Positions 55,278-64,000 are shown, counted from the stretch's first letter. The stretch is 64,000 nt of DNA from Oerskovia turbata (GCF_000718325.1 NZ_JOFV01000009.1:1-64000), one strand, 5' to 3'. The notes: generated by a model from the letters alone, not told the origin. Numbers and translations are program-made.

Positions 55278-56417
55278 ATGCAGTGCCCCCACTTCGACGC
55301 CCACGAGTGCCGTTCGTGCACCCTCATGGGCCAGGGCTACGCCGCGCAGCTCGCCGACAAGCAGCGGCACGCGGGCGAGCTCCTCGCGGCGCACGCCGAC
55401 CTGCGGTGGGAGCGACCGGTCGCGAGCCGCGAGTCGGGCTTCCGCAACAAGGCCAAGATGGTCGTCGGCGGCACGGTCGAGAGCCCGACGCTCGGCATCC
55501 TCGACGCCGGTGGACGCGGCGTCGACCTCCAGGACTGCGGTCTCTACCCGGCCGACCTCCAGGCCGTCCTCCCCGTCCTCGCGCACTTCGTCACCCGGGC
55601 GAGCCTCACGCCCTACGACGTGGCGACGCGGCGCGGTGAGCTCAAGAACCTGCTGGTCACGCAGTCCCCGGACGGCGAGCTCATGGTGCGCTTCGTGCTG
55701 CGCTCGCAGGAGCCGGTCTCACGCCTGCGCAAGCACCTGCCGAGCCTGCTCGACGCGCTGCCGCAGGCGCGCGTGGTGTCGGCCAACATCCTGCCCGAGC
55801 ACAAGGCCGCGCTCGAGGGCGAGCACGAGATCCTGCTCACCGAGGCCGACACCTTGACCATGCGGGTCAACGGGATCGAGATGCACCTGCGCCAGCAGAG
55901 CTTCTTCCAGACCAACACCGAGGTCGCTGCGGCCCTGTACCGCCAGGGGCGCGAGTGGGTCGACGAGGCCGCGCCGGACAGCGTCTGGGACCTGTACTGC
56001 GGCGTGGGTGGTTTCGCGCTCCACTGCGCGACCCCTGGCAGGGAGGTGGTCGGGATCGAGTCGAGCCGCGAGGCGATCCTGAGCGCCGAGCGCAGCGCGG
56101 CCCAGGCAGGGCTCGACGACGTGACGTTCCGGGCCGGGGACGCCACGACGTTCGCCCTCGCGGCCCAGCACGACCCCGACCTCGTGATCGTGAACCCGCC
56201 GCGGCGCGGGATCGGCGCCGCGCTCGCGGGCTGGCTAGAGTCCTCGACCGTCCGGCAGGTCGTCTACTCGAGCTGCAACGCGGTGTCGCTGGCCCGCGAC
56301 CTCGCCGCCATGCCGTCGCTGCGCCCCGTGCGGGGCCGCGTCCTGGACATGTTCCCGCAGACCACGCACTACGAGGTCATGGTCCTGCTCGAGCGCACCG
56401 GGACGGGCGCGGCCTGA
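55278..56417 (+). CDS. rlmC: 23S rRNA (uracil(747)-C5)-methyltransferase RlmC
   Basis: 379 residues. Fe-S Cys cluster at the start (C3, C11, C14 in CPHFDAHECRSC; fourth in DCGLYP), RumA/TRAM-like middle, SAM motif WDLYCGVGGFALH, catalytic region NPPRRG and nucleophile Cys in VYSSCNAVSLARDL. It methylates U747 of 23S rRNA, which affects ribosomal exit-tunnel properties. It is 10 bases after the previous gene. Confidence 0.93.
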   Translation: MQCPHFDAHECRSCTLMGQGYAAQLADKQRHAGELLAAHADLRWERPVASRESGFRNKAKMVVGGTVESPTLGILDAGGRGVDLQDCGLYPADLQAVLPVLAHFVTRASLTPYDVATRRGELKNLLVTQSPDGELMVRFVLRSQEPVSRLRKHLPSLLDALPQARVVSANILPEHKAALEGEHEILLTEADTLTMRVNGIEMHLRQQSFFQTNTEVAAALYRQGREWVDEAAPDSVWDLYCGVGGFALHCATPGREVVGIESSREAILSAERSAAQAGLDDVTFRAGDATTFALAAQHDPDLVIVNPPRRGIGAALAGWLESSTVRQVVYSSCNAVSLARDLAAMPSLRPVRGRVLDMFPQTTHYEVMVLLERTGTGAA

Positions 56418-56438
56418 GGCTCGTGCTGCGGCAGGGCC

Positions 56439-56474
56439 CGTACGATGTACGCAGAACATTCCCGACAGGTCGGG
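56439..56474 (+). promoter_or_regulatory. TetR gene promoter and dyads
   Basis: CGTAC-GAT-GTACG (56439-56451) overlaps the -10 TACGAT (56441-56446), and CCCGAC-AG-GTCGGG follows at 56461-56474. Either could be the TetR operator. Confidence 0.4.
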
Positions 56475-56526
56475 CACCCGTCGAAGCCCCCTCGACGCCC
56501 CCCGATCGCTCACGAGGAGCCAGCCC

Positions 56527-57312
56527 GTGCCGACCCCGACGCCCCCCGCGACCCCCCGCGACCCCGCACGCACCCTCGCGCTCCTGTGGGGCCTGCACGC
56601 CGATCGTGGCGCGAGGGGGCCCCAGCAGTCCCGGACGCCCGACGAGGTGGCGCGGGCCGCCGTCGGGCTCGCGGACTCGGAGGGCGCGCTCGCCGGGCTG
56701 TCCATGCGCAAGGTGGCCGCCGAGCTCGGGATCGGCACCATGTCGCTCTACACCTACGTCCAGAACAAGGACGACCTCGTCGACCTCGTGGTCGACCGCG
56801 CGTACGGCGAGCTCTACCCGCACGACGAGGCGCCCGGTGCCACGTGGCAGGACCGGCTGCGGTCGGTGGCCCGCGCCAACTGGGACCTCTTCGCGGCACA
56901 CCCGTGGCTCCTCGACATCGACCTCGCCCGGCCCGTCCTCGGGCCGGGCGAGACCCGCAAGTACGACGTCGAGCTGCGGGCGATCGAGGGCGTCGGGCTC
57001 GACGACGTCGCGATGGACGCGACCGTGACGCTCGTCGTCGGGCAGGCGACCACCGCGGCACGCCGGGCCCGCGCGGCCCGCCACGCGCACGAGGAGAGCG
57101 GCCAGACCGACGACGAGTGGTGGGCCGTGAACGCCCCGCTCCTCGAACGGATCAGCGCCATGAGCACGTTCGCCGTGGCCGGGCGCGTGGGCGCCACGGT
57201 CGGCGAGGCGCAGCAGGCCGCGTACTCGGCCGAGGCCGAGCTCGAGTTCGGGATCGACCGCATCGTCGCCGGCGTGCAGGCGCTGGTGGCACCCACGCGC
57301 TCACCCCGCTAG
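56527..57312 (+). CDS. TetR-family regulator
   Basis: 261 residues. The HTH is preceded by an extra ~45-residue lead (ALLWGLHADRGARGPQQSR); helices DEVARAAVGLADSEGALAGL and MRKVAAELGIGTMSLYTYVQNKDDLVDLVVD form the DNA-binding domain; the C-terminal half matches TetR_C_1 (tetracycline-repressor-like). It probably represses its own promoter and an unlinked gene. GTG 56527. It shares its CTAG stop with the convergent gene. Confidence 0.88.
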   Translation: MPTPTPPATPRDPARTLALLWGLHADRGARGPQQSRTPDEVARAAVGLADSEGALAGLSMRKVAAELGIGTMSLYTYVQNKDDLVDLVVDRAYGELYPHDEAPGATWQDRLRSVARANWDLFAAHPWLLDIDLARPVLGPGETRKYDVELRAIEGVGLDDVAMDATVTLVVGQATTAARRARAARHAHEESGQTDDEWWAVNAPLLERISAMSTFAVAGRVGATVGEAQQAAYSAEAELEFGIDRIVAGVQALVAPTRSPR

Positions 57313-58493
57313 CCCATGGCAGGGCTCTCGGCCGTGAGGCTGGAGAGATCTGCGGCGGACACCCTCCACGGTCCACCCACCACGGTGTCGAGCGTGGTCC
57401 CGGTGGCCGGCGAGATGTCGAGGCTGCCGTAGGCGACGACCTCCGACGGGTCGACGCCGAAGGGGAACTCGGGGCACGCGAGCATCAGCTCGAAGCTCAC
57501 CGGCGCCGACTCGTAGGGGGCGAGCGTCGCCTGGAAGACCGGCTCCTGGACACCGATGGTCCTGGCCACCACGACCCCGTCGTGGACGAACACGACCGAG
57601 CTCCAGCCGCTGCCGCCCACCGTGACCGACGAACCGGTCCCGTTGTGGAGGAACAAGGAGAGGGGGGCCTGCTGGTCACCGGGCTGAGAGGTCTCCTGAG
57701 GAGAGGGCGCGTCGGCCGCCACCACGGAGACGAGCTGCAGCCCGTCCTTGACCACCAGGTTGTCGGGAACCGAGGCGCCGCACTCGAAGGCTCCCGAGGG
57801 GAAGCTGTCGACGATCTCGAGCTCGAAGGGCGCCGAGACGATCGTGACCGGCGTGCCGTCGGTGCCGTCCCAGGTGTCGAGGGCGTCGGGACCGGACAGC
57901 TCGTCGACCGGCAGCACACGGTAGGCCGTGTAAGTCCCCACCGGTGCCGCAGCGGGACCGTTGCCCTCGATGCCCGAGCAGGACTGGGCGCCTGCGACTC
58001 CCAGCACCTGGGAGTCTCCGGGGCCCACGTCGACCGGGACGAGCGGCTGGACCTCGGCCAGGGTCATCGCGACGACACGCCCGTCCTGGACCAGGACGGT
58101 GCGGGCCGTTCCGTTGGACGCGGCGAAGAACGGGTCGGAGGACCTGTTCGTGACCTCGACCTGCCCGCGGGAGACGTCGGTGAGCGTGAGCGTCGTCGTC
58201 GGGACGATGTCGCTCTCGGGCGTGCCGCACTGGATGGTGTCCCCTGCGAGCGGCTCCACGACGGCCGGTGCCTCCGCGGGGGCCGACGGGGCGGGTCGGA
58301 GCGCCGACCAGTCCACGACGCCCGCCGTGACGGCGACGGCGAGGGACAAGCCCCCCAGCCCGCTCGCGAGGGCGCCCCGACGCCGACGCCTGGAGCGATG
58401 CACCGCCAGGACGACGTCCTCGGGGGCAGGGCCGGTCGTGTCGTGCGCCACGGTCTCGCTCAGGGCGCTCAGCTCCTCGTCGATCCTGGTCAT
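57309..58493 (-). CDS. Membrane protein encoded with ECF sigma factor
   Basis: 394 residues: ~40 cytosolic residues (MTRIDEELSALSETVAHDT then EDVVLAVHRSRRRRR), one helix (GALASGLGGLSLAVAVTAGVV) and a large external part with several Cys and Ser/Thr-rich strands. No HxxxCxxC zinc-binding anti-sigma motif. The overlap with the sigma gene (ATGA) suggests it is its anti-sigma factor or a sensor, of a type I do not recognise. The external domain would read the envelope state. Confidence 0.65.
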   Translation of the reverse strand: MTRIDEELSALSETVAHDTTGPAPEDVVLAVHRSRRRRRGALASGLGGLSLAVAVTAGVVDWSALRPAPSAPAEAPAVVEPLAGDTIQCGTPESDIVPTTTLTLTDVSRGQVEVTNRSSDPFFAASNGTARTVLVQDGRVVAMTLAEVQPLVPVDVGPGDSQVLGVAGAQSCSGIEGNGPAAAPVGTYTAYRVLPVDELSGPDALDTWDGTDGTPVTIVSAPFELEIVDSFPSGAFECGASVPDNLVVKDGLQLVSVVAADAPSPQETSQPGDQQAPLSLFLHNGTGSSVTVGGSGWSSVVFVHDGVVVARTIGVQEPVFQATLAPYESAPVSFELMLACPEFPFGVDPSEVVAYGSLDISPATGTTLDTVVGGPWRVSAADLSSLTAESPAMG

Positions 58494-59089
58494 GAGTCTG
58501 CGCTCCGGGTGGTGGTTCGGGTGATGAGGGGGAGGACGGTCAGGTCGTCGTCGTGCGAGGTCGAGCCGTCCTCCAACGGACCGAGGAGCGACTCCAGCTT
58601 GGCGACCGCATGGTGCAGGTAGCGCTTGACCGTGCCGGGATGGAGGCCCATCCGCTCGGCCGTCTGCGGGACGGTCAGGTCGTCGAAGTACCGCAGGACG
58701 ATGCACGTGCGCTCCTGCGGCGAGAGGTGCCCGAGCGCCGACCGGATGTCCTTGGCCTGCTCGGCGTCGGCGTGCTGATCGTCCCGTTCCGGGGTCGCGA
58801 ACAGGTGCCGGACCGCTGCCCATCGGCGAGACCTCCGGTAGGCGTCGATGTGGAGCGAGAGGATGGTGCGCCGGACGTAGGCTTCGATCGCCTCGGGCGA
58901 GCCGTGGTCGCGCGTGCGGACGAACACCTTCACGAAGGCGTCCTGGACGAGGTCCTCCGCGGCCCTCTTCTCCCCCACGAGCAGGTAGGCGTAGCCGACG
59001 AGCGCGGGGCCCCGCGCACGGACAAGCTCGGTCAGGCGGTCGTCGGCCGCGCGGACGGGCCGTTCCGCGCCGGGGGCGCTGCTCGACAT
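58490..59089 (-). CDS. ECF sigma factor, SigE-like (SigL group)
   Basis: 199 residues: region 2 (LVRARGPALVGYAYLLVGEKRAAEDLVQDAFVKVFVR) and region 4 (LSPQERTCIVLRYFDDLTVPQTAERMGLHPGTVKRYLHHA), a short C-tail. It directs RNA polymerase to stress or envelope promoters; its own promoter has the matching AAC-N17-CGTC pattern, so it is probably autoregulated. ATG 59089 with AAGGAG upstream. Confidence 0.93.
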   Translation of the reverse strand: MSSSAPGAERPVRAADDRLTELVRARGPALVGYAYLLVGEKRAAEDLVQDAFVKVFVRTRDHGSPEAIEAYVRRTILSLHIDAYRRSRRWAAVRHLFATPERDDQHADAEQAKDIRSALGHLSPQERTCIVLRYFDDLTVPQTAERMGLHPGTVKRYLHHAVAKLESLLGPLEDGSTSHDDDLTVLPLITRTTTRSADS

Positions 59090-59130
59090 GGGGCTCCTTG
59101 GGGTAGAAGAACTATCCTCTCGTCACTGGA

Positions 59131-59154
59131 GACGAACAGGTCCGACGAAACGTT
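59131..59154 (-). promoter_or_regulatory. ECF-type autoregulated promoter
   Basis: On the minus strand AAC (59152-59154) and CGTC (59131-59134) are separated by 17 bases, the typical ECF -35/-10 arrangement, 41 bases before the sigma ATG. Confidence 0.5.
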
Positions 59155-59232
59155 GTAGCAGGGACGGACGCACTTGCGAGCGACCGACAGGAGGCCGGTG
59201 GACGGCGGGGCGGGAGGACCAGTGGTGCGAGG

Positions 59233-60018
59233 ATGACGGCACGCTCGACGACGGGCAGGACGCCTCTCGACGTGGTCGCCCAGGTCCTGCTGACCCTTGC
59301 CGGGATCCTCTACGTCGGCGTCGTGCTGGAGGCCGTCTCCGGGTGGCCGCTCGACCCGGCCCGCTCCTACCTGTCCGAGCTCGCGGCACGCGACCAGCCG
59401 ACGTCCGCGCTCTTCCGCGGTGCTGATCTCGCCGCGGGCGCGCTCGTGGTCGTCGGGCTCGCGGTCCTGGCCGTCGCCCACCGACGTCGGCGTGCCGCAG
59501 GCTTCGCGGCAGCGACCCTCGCGCAGCGGGTGACGTTCTGGGCGCTCGTGGCGTTCGGGCTCGCGACCATGGTCGACGCCCTGCTGCCGCTCGACTGCGC
59601 GCTGTCCGTCGGGACCTGCGCCGCGCGCGAGGAGTCGGGTCACCTGAGCGCGGCGCACCACGCGCACACGGTCTCGAGCGTCGCGTCGGGGATCGGTTCG
59701 TTCGTCGCGAGCGCGGGGGTCGTCTGGCTCGCGCGTGCCCGACGGCGGACCGCCCTCGGGTTCTCGGCCCGCCTCGCGGGCGCCCTCGGGCCGGTCCTGG
59801 GGATCGTGACCGGCGCGATCGGCCTGTTCGGCAGCCCGTTGCCGCTCGGGACGGGAATCGCGCAGCGCGTCCAGATCGTCGCGTTCTCGGTCGTCCTGGT
59901 GCTCACCGTGCAGGTCCTGAGGATCCCGCAGCGCCGGGTGCGCCCCCGGCGGGCCCCCTCCGCGGAGGGAGCGGAGGAACTCACAGCCTCCGTCGAGGCG
60001 AGTCCCAGGGACGCATGA
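59233..60018 (+). CDS. DUF998 membrane protein
   Basis: 261 residues, about six helices, with the DUF998 opening (ILYVGVVLEAVSGWPLDPARSYLSELAARDQP) and a conserved external C-x5-C pair (LDCALSVGTCAARE). Function unknown. ATG 59233 is close to the divergent sigma gene. It is followed 13 bases later by an alpha/beta hydrolase gene, likely one operon. Confidence 0.85.
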   Translation: MTARSTTGRTPLDVVAQVLLTLAGILYVGVVLEAVSGWPLDPARSYLSELAARDQPTSALFRGADLAAGALVVVGLAVLAVAHRRRRAAGFAAATLAQRVTFWALVAFGLATMVDALLPLDCALSVGTCAAREESGHLSAAHHAHTVSSVASGIGSFVASAGVVWLARARRRTALGFSARLAGALGPVLGIVTGAIGLFGSPLPLGTGIAQRVQIVAFSVVLVLTVQVLRIPQRRVRPRRAPSAEGAEELTASVEASPRDA

Positions 60019-60031
60019 TGGAGTGGGGTCC

Positions 60032-60880
60032 ATGACGACGGCGACCCCGCCACCCACCACGTGGGTCATCCTGCCCGGCCTCCTGCTCGCCCCCTCCGAC
60101 ATGGAGCCCCTCGCCCAGGTCGTGCGGGAGCAGCACCCGGCCGCGACCGTGCTCGTGCTCGACGCGTGGGAGACGGCCGTGACCGCGCCCGTCGCCGCGA
60201 TCCGTGCTTCGCTGGGCCTGGACGGGCAGCACGCCCCCGCGAGCATCGGGCTCGTGGGGCACAGCGTGGGTGGGCTCGCTGCGATCGAGTGGGCGCTGAC
60301 CCACCCCGAGGAGCTCGGAGCCGTCGTGCTCCTCGACCCGACGGCGCCCTTCGTGCCGCGACGCCCCGAACGCCCCGCCCCGGTCGGGGCGACGCTGCTC
60401 GCGGAGAGGGTGCTCCACGCGGGCGGCAGCCTGCTCTCGCGCTGCGCAGCGGTGACGAGGCGCGGGCCTGCGCTGCGCCGTCGGGCCTGGTACGACGGGA
60501 CGCACCGCCCCGACCCCATGCCCGACGACGAGGCCGCCCGCCGCTACGGCACGCCCGAGGCGTGGCGACTCCTCATGGGGCAGTACGAGCAGAGCTGGTC
60601 GCAGGCCGAACGCGTCACGGCCCTGTTCGCCGACCGCTCCGACGCGCTCGACCGCCTCGCGGTCCGCCCCGTCCAGCTCGTCGGGTGGGGCAGCCGCGGC
60701 CAGGGGGCGTTCCTGCGGGAGGAGCGCGAGCTCGGGGCGCGCCTCGGCGCGAGGGTCTACGGGATCCCGGGCGAGGGGCACATGTTCCCGCTCACCCGGC
60801 CCGACGTCGTCGCGCAGGTCCTGCGAGGAGAGGTTCCGGACGGGGCGCTCACGCCCGACGCGGACGCGGCGTTCCGCTGA
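60032..60880 (+). CDS. Alpha/beta hydrolase
   Basis: 282 residues. Oxyanion-side WVILPGLLLAPSDME, nucleophile Ser in LVGHSVGGLAA, acidic LLDPTAPF, His in GEGHMFPLTRP. No membrane or secretion signal. Substrate unknown. ATG 60032 is used; an in-frame GTG/ATG slightly upstream (60023) is possible. Confidence 0.85.
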   Translation: MTTATPPPTTWVILPGLLLAPSDMEPLAQVVREQHPAATVLVLDAWETAVTAPVAAIRASLGLDGQHAPASIGLVGHSVGGLAAIEWALTHPEELGAVVLLDPTAPFVPRRPERPAPVGATLLAERVLHAGGSLLSRCAAVTRRGPALRRRAWYDGTHRPDPMPDDEAARRYGTPEAWRLLMGQYEQSWSQAERVTALFADRSDALDRLAVRPVQLVGWGSRGQGAFLREERELGARLGARVYGIPGEGHMFPLTRPDVVAQVLRGEVPDGALTPDADAAFR

Positions 60881-60887
60881 GGGGCCG

Positions 60888-62408
60888 CTACCAGCCTGCC
60901 GCGTACTCGAAGTGCCAGGGCTCGGGCTTGGACCCGTTGGGGCGAGCCCACGCGGGGTTGTCCCACCCGTACAGCGGGGCGTTGGCGCGCAACCACTTGT
61001 ACTGGGCCGAACCGGGGCTCGACGCCGGGGCTGCGAGATCGATCGCGAGGCCCCACCCGTGGTTCGACGTCCCCGGGACGGCCGCGAGACCGGGCTTGGC
61101 GGCTCGCGTCGCGACCTGCTCCGAGTAGGAACGGTAGGTGTCCGTCAGCGGGATCGAGGTGCCGAAGCGCTGTGCGTACGCCGCGGACAGCTCCTCGAGC
61201 ATCGCGGCCGCGTCGCAGCGCAGCGAGTGGTTCCGGGCGAACGACAGCGACGTGAGGGCCGACGCCGGGATCTTGCCGTTGGAGAAGTTGGTGGAGCCGC
61301 ACTGGTCGAGCAGCGTCGCCGCACGGGTCCGACGCTCGGCCGCGAGCTCGGCCGGTGTCGCGGGGGCCGGCGTGACGACGGACTGGGACGGCTCACCGAA
61401 GTCGTTGAGCTGCATCGCCACGTTGTTCATCGCCTGGCCGAGGTCCGCGGTCGTGAGCGGGCCGGTGGCCGCACCCTCGCCCTGCGCGACCGTCGTGTCG
61501 GCGACCTCGGCGCTGTCCGCGAGGGACGTGCGCTCGTTCGAGCGGGACGCGCGCTGCGAGCCCTCGCTGCGCTCGGCGAGGATCTGGTCCTTGAGGGCCG
61601 CGAGCTCCGCACGCGCGGTCTCGAGCTCGTGCGTGGAGGCCGAGGACGCCTCGGCACGCGCCAGGAGGGCCTCCGCCTTGGCGATCATGTCGTCCTCGGT
61701 GGCACCGGCCTGACCGGCGAGCGTCGTGGTGTTCCCGCCCTCGTCGTCCGCGAGGTCGGCCTGTTGCCCACCGGGGGCGAGGTCGCCCGACGCCGTGCCG
61801 GGGATGATCATGGGCACGCAGGCCAGGGCACCGACGAAGGCGGCGCCCGTCGCGGCACGCGCCACGAGACGCGAGCCGAACAGGGTGCCACGGGCCGGTG
61901 TCGCGGGGGCCACGGGGGTGGACCCGGTCGTGGGGCCGCCCGTCTTGCGCTCGCGTCGGCTCAGCGGCGGGAAGACGGGGTCGGTGATCAGGGTGGCGGG
62001 GGCGTCCGCGGAGGCGGTGACGACCGGCGTGGGGGTCGAGCGCAGCGGCGTCGGGGCCGGGACCAGGACGACGGGGATCTCGCCGGACGGCGTCCGGATC
62101 GGGGCGGCGGGCTCGGGGGCCGCGCGCAGGATGCCGGTCGGTGGGAACGGGGACGTGCGAGGGGCAGCGGCGACGGCCGCTGCCGGTGCGACGGCTGCTG
62201 CCGGTGCGACGGCCTGCGGAGCGGGGGCCGTCGCGGGGCGCGAGGTGCTGGCGTGCCTGTGCTCGACCCGCAGGTGGTCGGCGTGGGGGCGTCCCTCGAG
62301 TCCGGCCGCGGCGAGCTCTCGCGCGCGGAGCTCGGCCTGACGTTGACGCCGCGTGGGGGTCGGCGCGGCGCCGTGCGGGCGCTGCTGGACCGGTGCGGAC
62401 GTTTCCAC
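60888..62408 (-). CDS. M15 VanY-like peptidase with long coiled-coil stalk
   Basis: 506 residues: cytosolic Ala/Pro-rich head (~1-190), one helix (GAAFVGALACVPMIIPG), a coiled stalk (ALLARAEASSASTHELETAR and on), then an M15 domain with SNHGWGLAIDLA (His and Asp of zinc site) and final PWHFEY (Glu/His). It is an external peptidoglycan peptidase, perhaps recruited by its cytosolic head to the divisome. A direct repeat typical for MtrA-like regulators lies upstream. GTG 62408. Confidence 0.85.
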   Translation of the reverse strand: METSAPVQQRPHGAAPTPTRRQRQAELRARELAAAGLEGRPHADHLRVEHRHASTSRPATAPAPQAVAPAAAVAPAAAVAAAPRTSPFPPTGILRAAPEPAAPIRTPSGEIPVVLVPAPTPLRSTPTPVVTASADAPATLITDPVFPPLSRRERKTGGPTTGSTPVAPATPARGTLFGSRLVARAATGAAFVGALACVPMIIPGTASGDLAPGGQQADLADDEGGNTTTLAGQAGATEDDMIAKAEALLARAEASSASTHELETARAELAALKDQILAERSEGSQRASRSNERTSLADSAEVADTTVAQGEGAATGPLTTADLGQAMNNVAMQLNDFGEPSQSVVTPAPATPAELAAERRTRAATLLDQCGSTNFSNGKIPASALTSLSFARNHSLRCDAAAMLEELSAAYAQRFGTSIPLTDTYRSYSEQVATRAAKPGLAAVPGTSNHGWGLAIDLAAPASSPGSAQYKWLRANAPLYGWDNPAWARPNGSKPEPWHFEYAAGW

Positions 62409-62519
62409 CTGACGTGACTCCTGTGCTCTGGGACGGCCTCCGGCGGGAGGTCGGTAGCGACTTCGTGGTGCGGGAGCCAGTGGTCGTTGCCGTCCGTCGT
62501 GCGCCCGATCGCGGCCTAC

Positions 62520-62536
62520 GTTACCCGTTCGTTATC
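62520..62536 (-). promoter_or_regulatory. MtrA-like 11-bp direct repeat
   Basis: Plus strand GTTACC-CGTTC-GTTATC, i.e. GATAAC and GGTAAC-like half sites 11 bases apart on the minus strand, about 112-128 bases before the peptidase start. MtrA sites of actinobacterial cell-wall genes have GTAAC repeats with similar spacing. Confidence 0.35.
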
Positions 62537-62617
62537 GATGTGTGTGACGCCGCCGACCCCCGAGGTGACAGGGACCGCATGGTGGTGCGGAAAACTCGTC
62601 CGATCCCGTGGTCGTCC

Positions 62618-62668
62618 GGCCCTCGTCGGGCCTTCGTCGGGCCTTCGTCGGGCCCTCGTCCGGCCCTG
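62618..62668. repeat. 11-bp tandem repeat, about 4.5 units
   Basis: GGCCCTCGTCG, GGCCTTCGTCG twice, GGCCCTCGTCC, then a partial unit, every 11 bases. Confidence 0.9.
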
Positions 62669-62739
62669 CGCCTCGACGACGCGTGTCCGGTACGTCATGG
62701 TGGGTGCGGAGCGACCGCCGACCGGAACGAGGGAAGACG

Positions 62740-62970
62740 ATGCTGTACCTGTTCGCCGTGGTCTTCGGGGCCGCGACGGGAGTGGTTCTCGACCATCTCA
62801 AGCAGGAGCGCGCCGCGACGGCGATGCTCGCGCTCGTGCTCGCCTTCGGTGCCGGGGGCGGGGCGTTCGGTGCGGTGGCGGACGCCCCGTTCGCGGTCGG
62901 GGTCGCACTGGTCTCGCTCGCGCCCGGGATGCTGCTCGGCGCGGGGCTCCGGCGCGTGGCCACGCGCTGA
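62740..62970 (+). CDS. Small membrane protein
   Basis: 76 residues: first helix MLYLFAVVFGAATGVVLD, a charged LKQERAATAML segment, second half with GVALVSLAPGMLLGAGL. GAGGGAAG ribosome site before ATG 62740. Function unknown; two or three helices in the cytoplasmic membrane. Confidence 0.6.
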   Translation: MLYLFAVVFGAATGVVLDHLKQERAATAMLALVLAFGAGGGAFGAVADAPFAVGVALVSLAPGMLLGAGLRRVATR

Positions 62971-62999
62971 CCCCGGGCCCCGACCGGGCCCCGACCGGG

Positions 63000-64000
63000 T
63001 CAGCCCCGCCCCGACGGCCTCACGAACGGGAACGCGAGCGTCTCGCGGATGCTCGCCCCGATGAGCATCATGTAGACGCGGTCCACCCCGATCCCGAGCC
63101 CGCCGGTGGGCGGCATCGCGAACTCCAGGGCGGACAGGAACTCCTCGTCGACCTCCATGGCCTCGGGGTCGCCCGCCGCGGCGAGCAGCGACTGCTGCGT
63201 GAGGCGGTCGCGCTGGTCCACGGGGTCGATGAGCTCGGAGTACGCGGTGCCCAGCTCGGCGCCGAACGCCACGAGGTCCCACCGCTCGGCGAGCCGCGGG
63301 TCGCGGCGGTGCGTGCGGGTCAAGGGCGACGTCTCCAGGGGGAAGTCCGTGTAGAACGTCGGCTCGACCGTCTGCCCCTCGACGAACGCGTCGTACAGCT
63401 CGGTCACGATCGCCCCGTGCGTCATGTCCGGCGTGAAGTGGACCCCCCTGTCCTCGCAGATCGCCTGGAGCGTGGCCATCGGGGTGTCCGGGGTGACCTC
63501 CTGGCCCACGGCCTCGGACACGGCCCCGTGCACGGTGCGGACCGGCCACTCGCCGTCGAGCCGGACCACGGTCCCGTCAGCCCGCCGCGAGACCGGTTCG
63601 CCGTGCACCGCGATCGCGGCCTCGACGATGAGGTCGCGCGTGAGCTCGCGCATCGTCGTGTAGTCGCCGTACGCCTGGTACGCCTCGAGCGACGTGAACT
63701 CGGGGTTGTGCGTCGCGTCGACGCCCTCGTTGCGGAAGTTGCGGCCCAGCTCGAAGACCCGCCCGACGCCACCGATCGCGAGCCGCTTGAGGAAGAGCTC
63801 GGGCGCGATGCGCAGGTACAGGTCGAGGTCGTACGCGTTGATGTGCGTCGTGAAGGGCCGGGCGTTCGCACCGCCGTGCACGCGCTGCAGGATCGGGGTC
63901 TCGACCTCGATGAAGTCGCGCGCCGCGAGCGAGTCGCGCAGCGACTTCACGGCCGCGCTGCGCCCGCGCAGGATCTGCGCCGTCCGGGTGTCGAGGGCCA
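63000..64000 (-). CDS. lysX: LysX-type lysyl-tRNA synthetase, 3' part
   Basis: C-terminal ~333 residues of a class II aminoacyl-tRNA synthetase; the 5' part lies past the window end. Motif 2 [20 protein letters not shown], lysine-site residues in [18 protein letters not shown] and [14 protein letters not shown], motif 3 [16 protein letters not shown]. The sequence follows the LysX subtype, in which a lysylphosphatidylglycerol synthase precedes the synthetase; the fused part cannot be seen. It would add lysine to membrane lipid and resist cationic peptides. Confidence 0.8.
   Translation of the reverse strand, partial: ALDTRTAQILRGRSAAVKSLRDSLAARDFIEVETPILQRVHGGANARPFTTHINAYDLDLYLRIAPELFLKRLAIGGVGRVFELGRNFRNEGVDATHNPEFTSLEAYQAYGDYTTMRELTRDLIVEAAIAVHGEPVSRRADGTVVRLDGEWPVRTVHGAVSEAVGQEVTPDTPMATLQAICEDRGVHFTPDMTHGAIVTELYDAFVEGQTVEPTFYTDFPLETSPLTRTHRRDPRLAERWDLVAFGAELGTAYSELIDPVDQRDRLTQQSLLAAAGDPEAMEVDEEFLSALEFAMPPTGGLGIGVDRVYMMLIGASIRETLAFPFVRPSGRG

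Larger units (their letters stand above)
62409..62739. other. Intergenic region upstream of the M15 peptidase
   Basis: 331 bases with no convincing gene. Contains the direct repeat at 62520-62536 and an 11-bp tandem repeat (62618-62668). A c-di-AMP riboswitch was looked for and not found. Confidence 0.5.

Noticed and set aside
62409..62520. c-di-AMP (ydaO) riboswitch before the M15 peptidase
   Set aside because: Such genes often carry one, but I could not find the conserved core sequences or pairing.

Overview
This is a contiguous stretch of a very GC-rich actinobacterial chromosome, with no phage, plasmid or transposase genes. Mycothiol synthase (mshD), a LysX-type lysyl-tRNA synthetase, an actinobacterial tad pilus locus, an ECF42/DGPF pair, ANTAR and DUF4244 proteins and apparently leaderless genes with TANNNT -10 boxes point to Actinomycetota. 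I infer Micrococcales, probably Cellulomonadaceae or Promicromonosporaceae; that family-level guess is not proven by anything seen here. About 60 protein genes, one tRNA, two broken genes and many intergenic repeats and hairpins are listed.

Layout. 1-13 kb: end of a ferredoxin-NADP reductase, a VOC/DinB-like pair, a nucleotidyltransferase-methyltransferase fusion next to a GH2 glycosidase, a VanY peptidase divergent from a two-component system, a frameshifted small gene, small enzymes, an ORF-free region with a chain of hairpins (candidate small RNA), a PAS-ANTAR regulator and tRNA-Lys. 13-24 kb: M50-type membrane protease, DEAD-box RNA helicase followed by two opposed 22-bp repeat arrays, msrB, an efflux cluster with two MarR regulators, and a DUF47-PiT phosphate module. 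24-41 kb: an AbiEi-like/DUF559 protein bracketed by palindromes, the mshD-ppk-mutT1 operon, esterase, flavin monooxygenase, MFS pump, recQ, acs and malic enzyme. 41-50 kb: HAD hydrolase and the tad locus, split by an ECF42 cassette and an epoxide hydrolase. 50-64 kb: MrfA/YprA-like helicase, M18 aminopeptidase, two methyltransferases including rlmC, TetR, an ECF sigma factor with a membrane partner, two cell-envelope genes and the 3' part of lysX.

Functional links. The phosphate module and the ppk operon both concern phosphate handling. acs and malic enzyme sit side by side in acetate/C4 metabolism. VanY-type peptidases and LysX act on the cell envelope. The MarR2-MFS-MarR-DUF2809 cluster looks like a self-regulated drug-efflux unit. 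The tad genes form a translationally coupled operon (GTGA/ATGA overlaps).

The most unusual content is in the repeats. There is a family of nine palindromes, all exactly 42 bp, that sit between genes and also inside a helicase gene and at the ends of two other genes. Two converging tandem arrays with a strict 22-bp period flank a UUCG-loop hairpin. A 10-mer, CGCCGTCGGG, occurs 27 times by hand count. A hairpin chain with competing C5/G5 pairings lies at 11498-11660.
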